Assembly: GCA_003477045.1 (NCBI GenBank)
Contig: DMTS01000023.1
Location: forward strand, 3,113 to 17,291
Direction: 5' to 3'
DNA: 14,179 nt
Source: Candidatus Delongbacteria bacterium
GTDB lineage: Bacteria > UBA4055
Positions 14,085 through 14,179 of the stretch are shown in pieces. Below the pieces are notes generated by a model. That model had not been told where the DNA came from. It was given only the letters and a program-made list of their open reading frames with translations, and searched no databases. The position numbers were made by a program, and so were the translations under genes. The number at the start of each line of letters is the position of its first letter. Position 1 is the stretch's first letter.

Positions 14085-14179
14085 ATGCTGGAAAATAAAT
14101 TGAAATTCGATTTCGCTGTTATGCAGAAGATTATCAATTACATCAGCTACATCGATTCATTTAAAAGTAAATGGGAAGG
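14085..14179 (+). CDS. N-terminal fragment, possible Fic-family protein (runs off window)
   Basis: Only 31 codons are present. A GGAGGG ribosome site lies 5 nt before the ATG, and the promoter and repeats upstream support a real gene. The fragment is helical with the segment IINYISYIDSFKSKWE (16-31). From memory, an 'I..ID.FK..W' segment is common near the start of Fic-family AMP-transferase proteins, before their 'SIE.S..IEG' motif, but 31 residues are too few to decide. Other helical N-termini remain possible. The repeat-framed promoter would suit a self-regulated toxin-like or DNA-binding protein. Confidence 0.5.
   Translation, partial: MLENKLKFDFAVMQKIINYISYIDSFKSKWE

Overview
The window looks like chromosomal DNA of an anaerobic, probably uncultured bacterium. 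It has a ferredoxin-linked 2-oxoacid oxidoreductase, carbamate kinase and a radical SAM DUF512 protein, with moderate-to-low GC and good Shine-Dalgarno sites. Four promoters share TTGnnn-17 nt-TATATT spacing. A lineage near the FCB superphylum (for example a Delongbacteria-like candidate phylum) is a guess from gene flavour; no rRNA or other marker is present. UGA is used as an ordinary stop by several genes here (the DUF512 gene, korB, the secreted 448-residue gene).

Layout. Positions 1-9359 are read leftward and 9563-14179 rightward, from a divergent promoter region at 9360-9562. The leftward arm begins with purL (a PurS-PurL fusion without the glutaminase domain). It is coupled through a 1-nt overlap to a PDZ/radical SAM/DUF512 gene. 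Next is a small gene with its own promoter and terminator, a HesB/IscA-like protein of 101 residues. Its reading frame is interrupted by a single UGA exactly where the family has its key Cys (GIG-U-GGP), and the UGA is followed by a hairpin with an AGGU loop. This is almost certainly a selenoprotein, and conventional gene callers will miss or split it.

Further left is an accessory, AT-richer region. A secreted protein of unknown function overlaps by 4 nt (GTGA) a 718-residue protein. The latter joins a transposase-type helix-turn-helix and what looks like a catalytically dead DDE domain to a long TPR array. Beyond it are three small or partial genes on the same strand: a 57-residue secreted peptide, a 75-residue Cys/His-rich protein, and the N-terminal part of an exported BNR/Asp-box protein that runs off the window.

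The rightward arm is an apparent arcC-korDABC operon (carbamate kinase plus four-subunit 2-oxoacid:ferredoxin oxidoreductase) ending in a strong terminator, followed by ndk. At the right edge, a strong promoter lies between two clusters of 11-bp direct repeats, upstream of a truncated gene with a possible Fic-like N-terminus. The phased repeats look like an operator array.

The best candidates for something new are the recoded HesB gene with its SECIS-like hairpin, the HTH/dead-transposase/TPR fusion with its secreted partner, and the repeat-flanked promoter at the right end.
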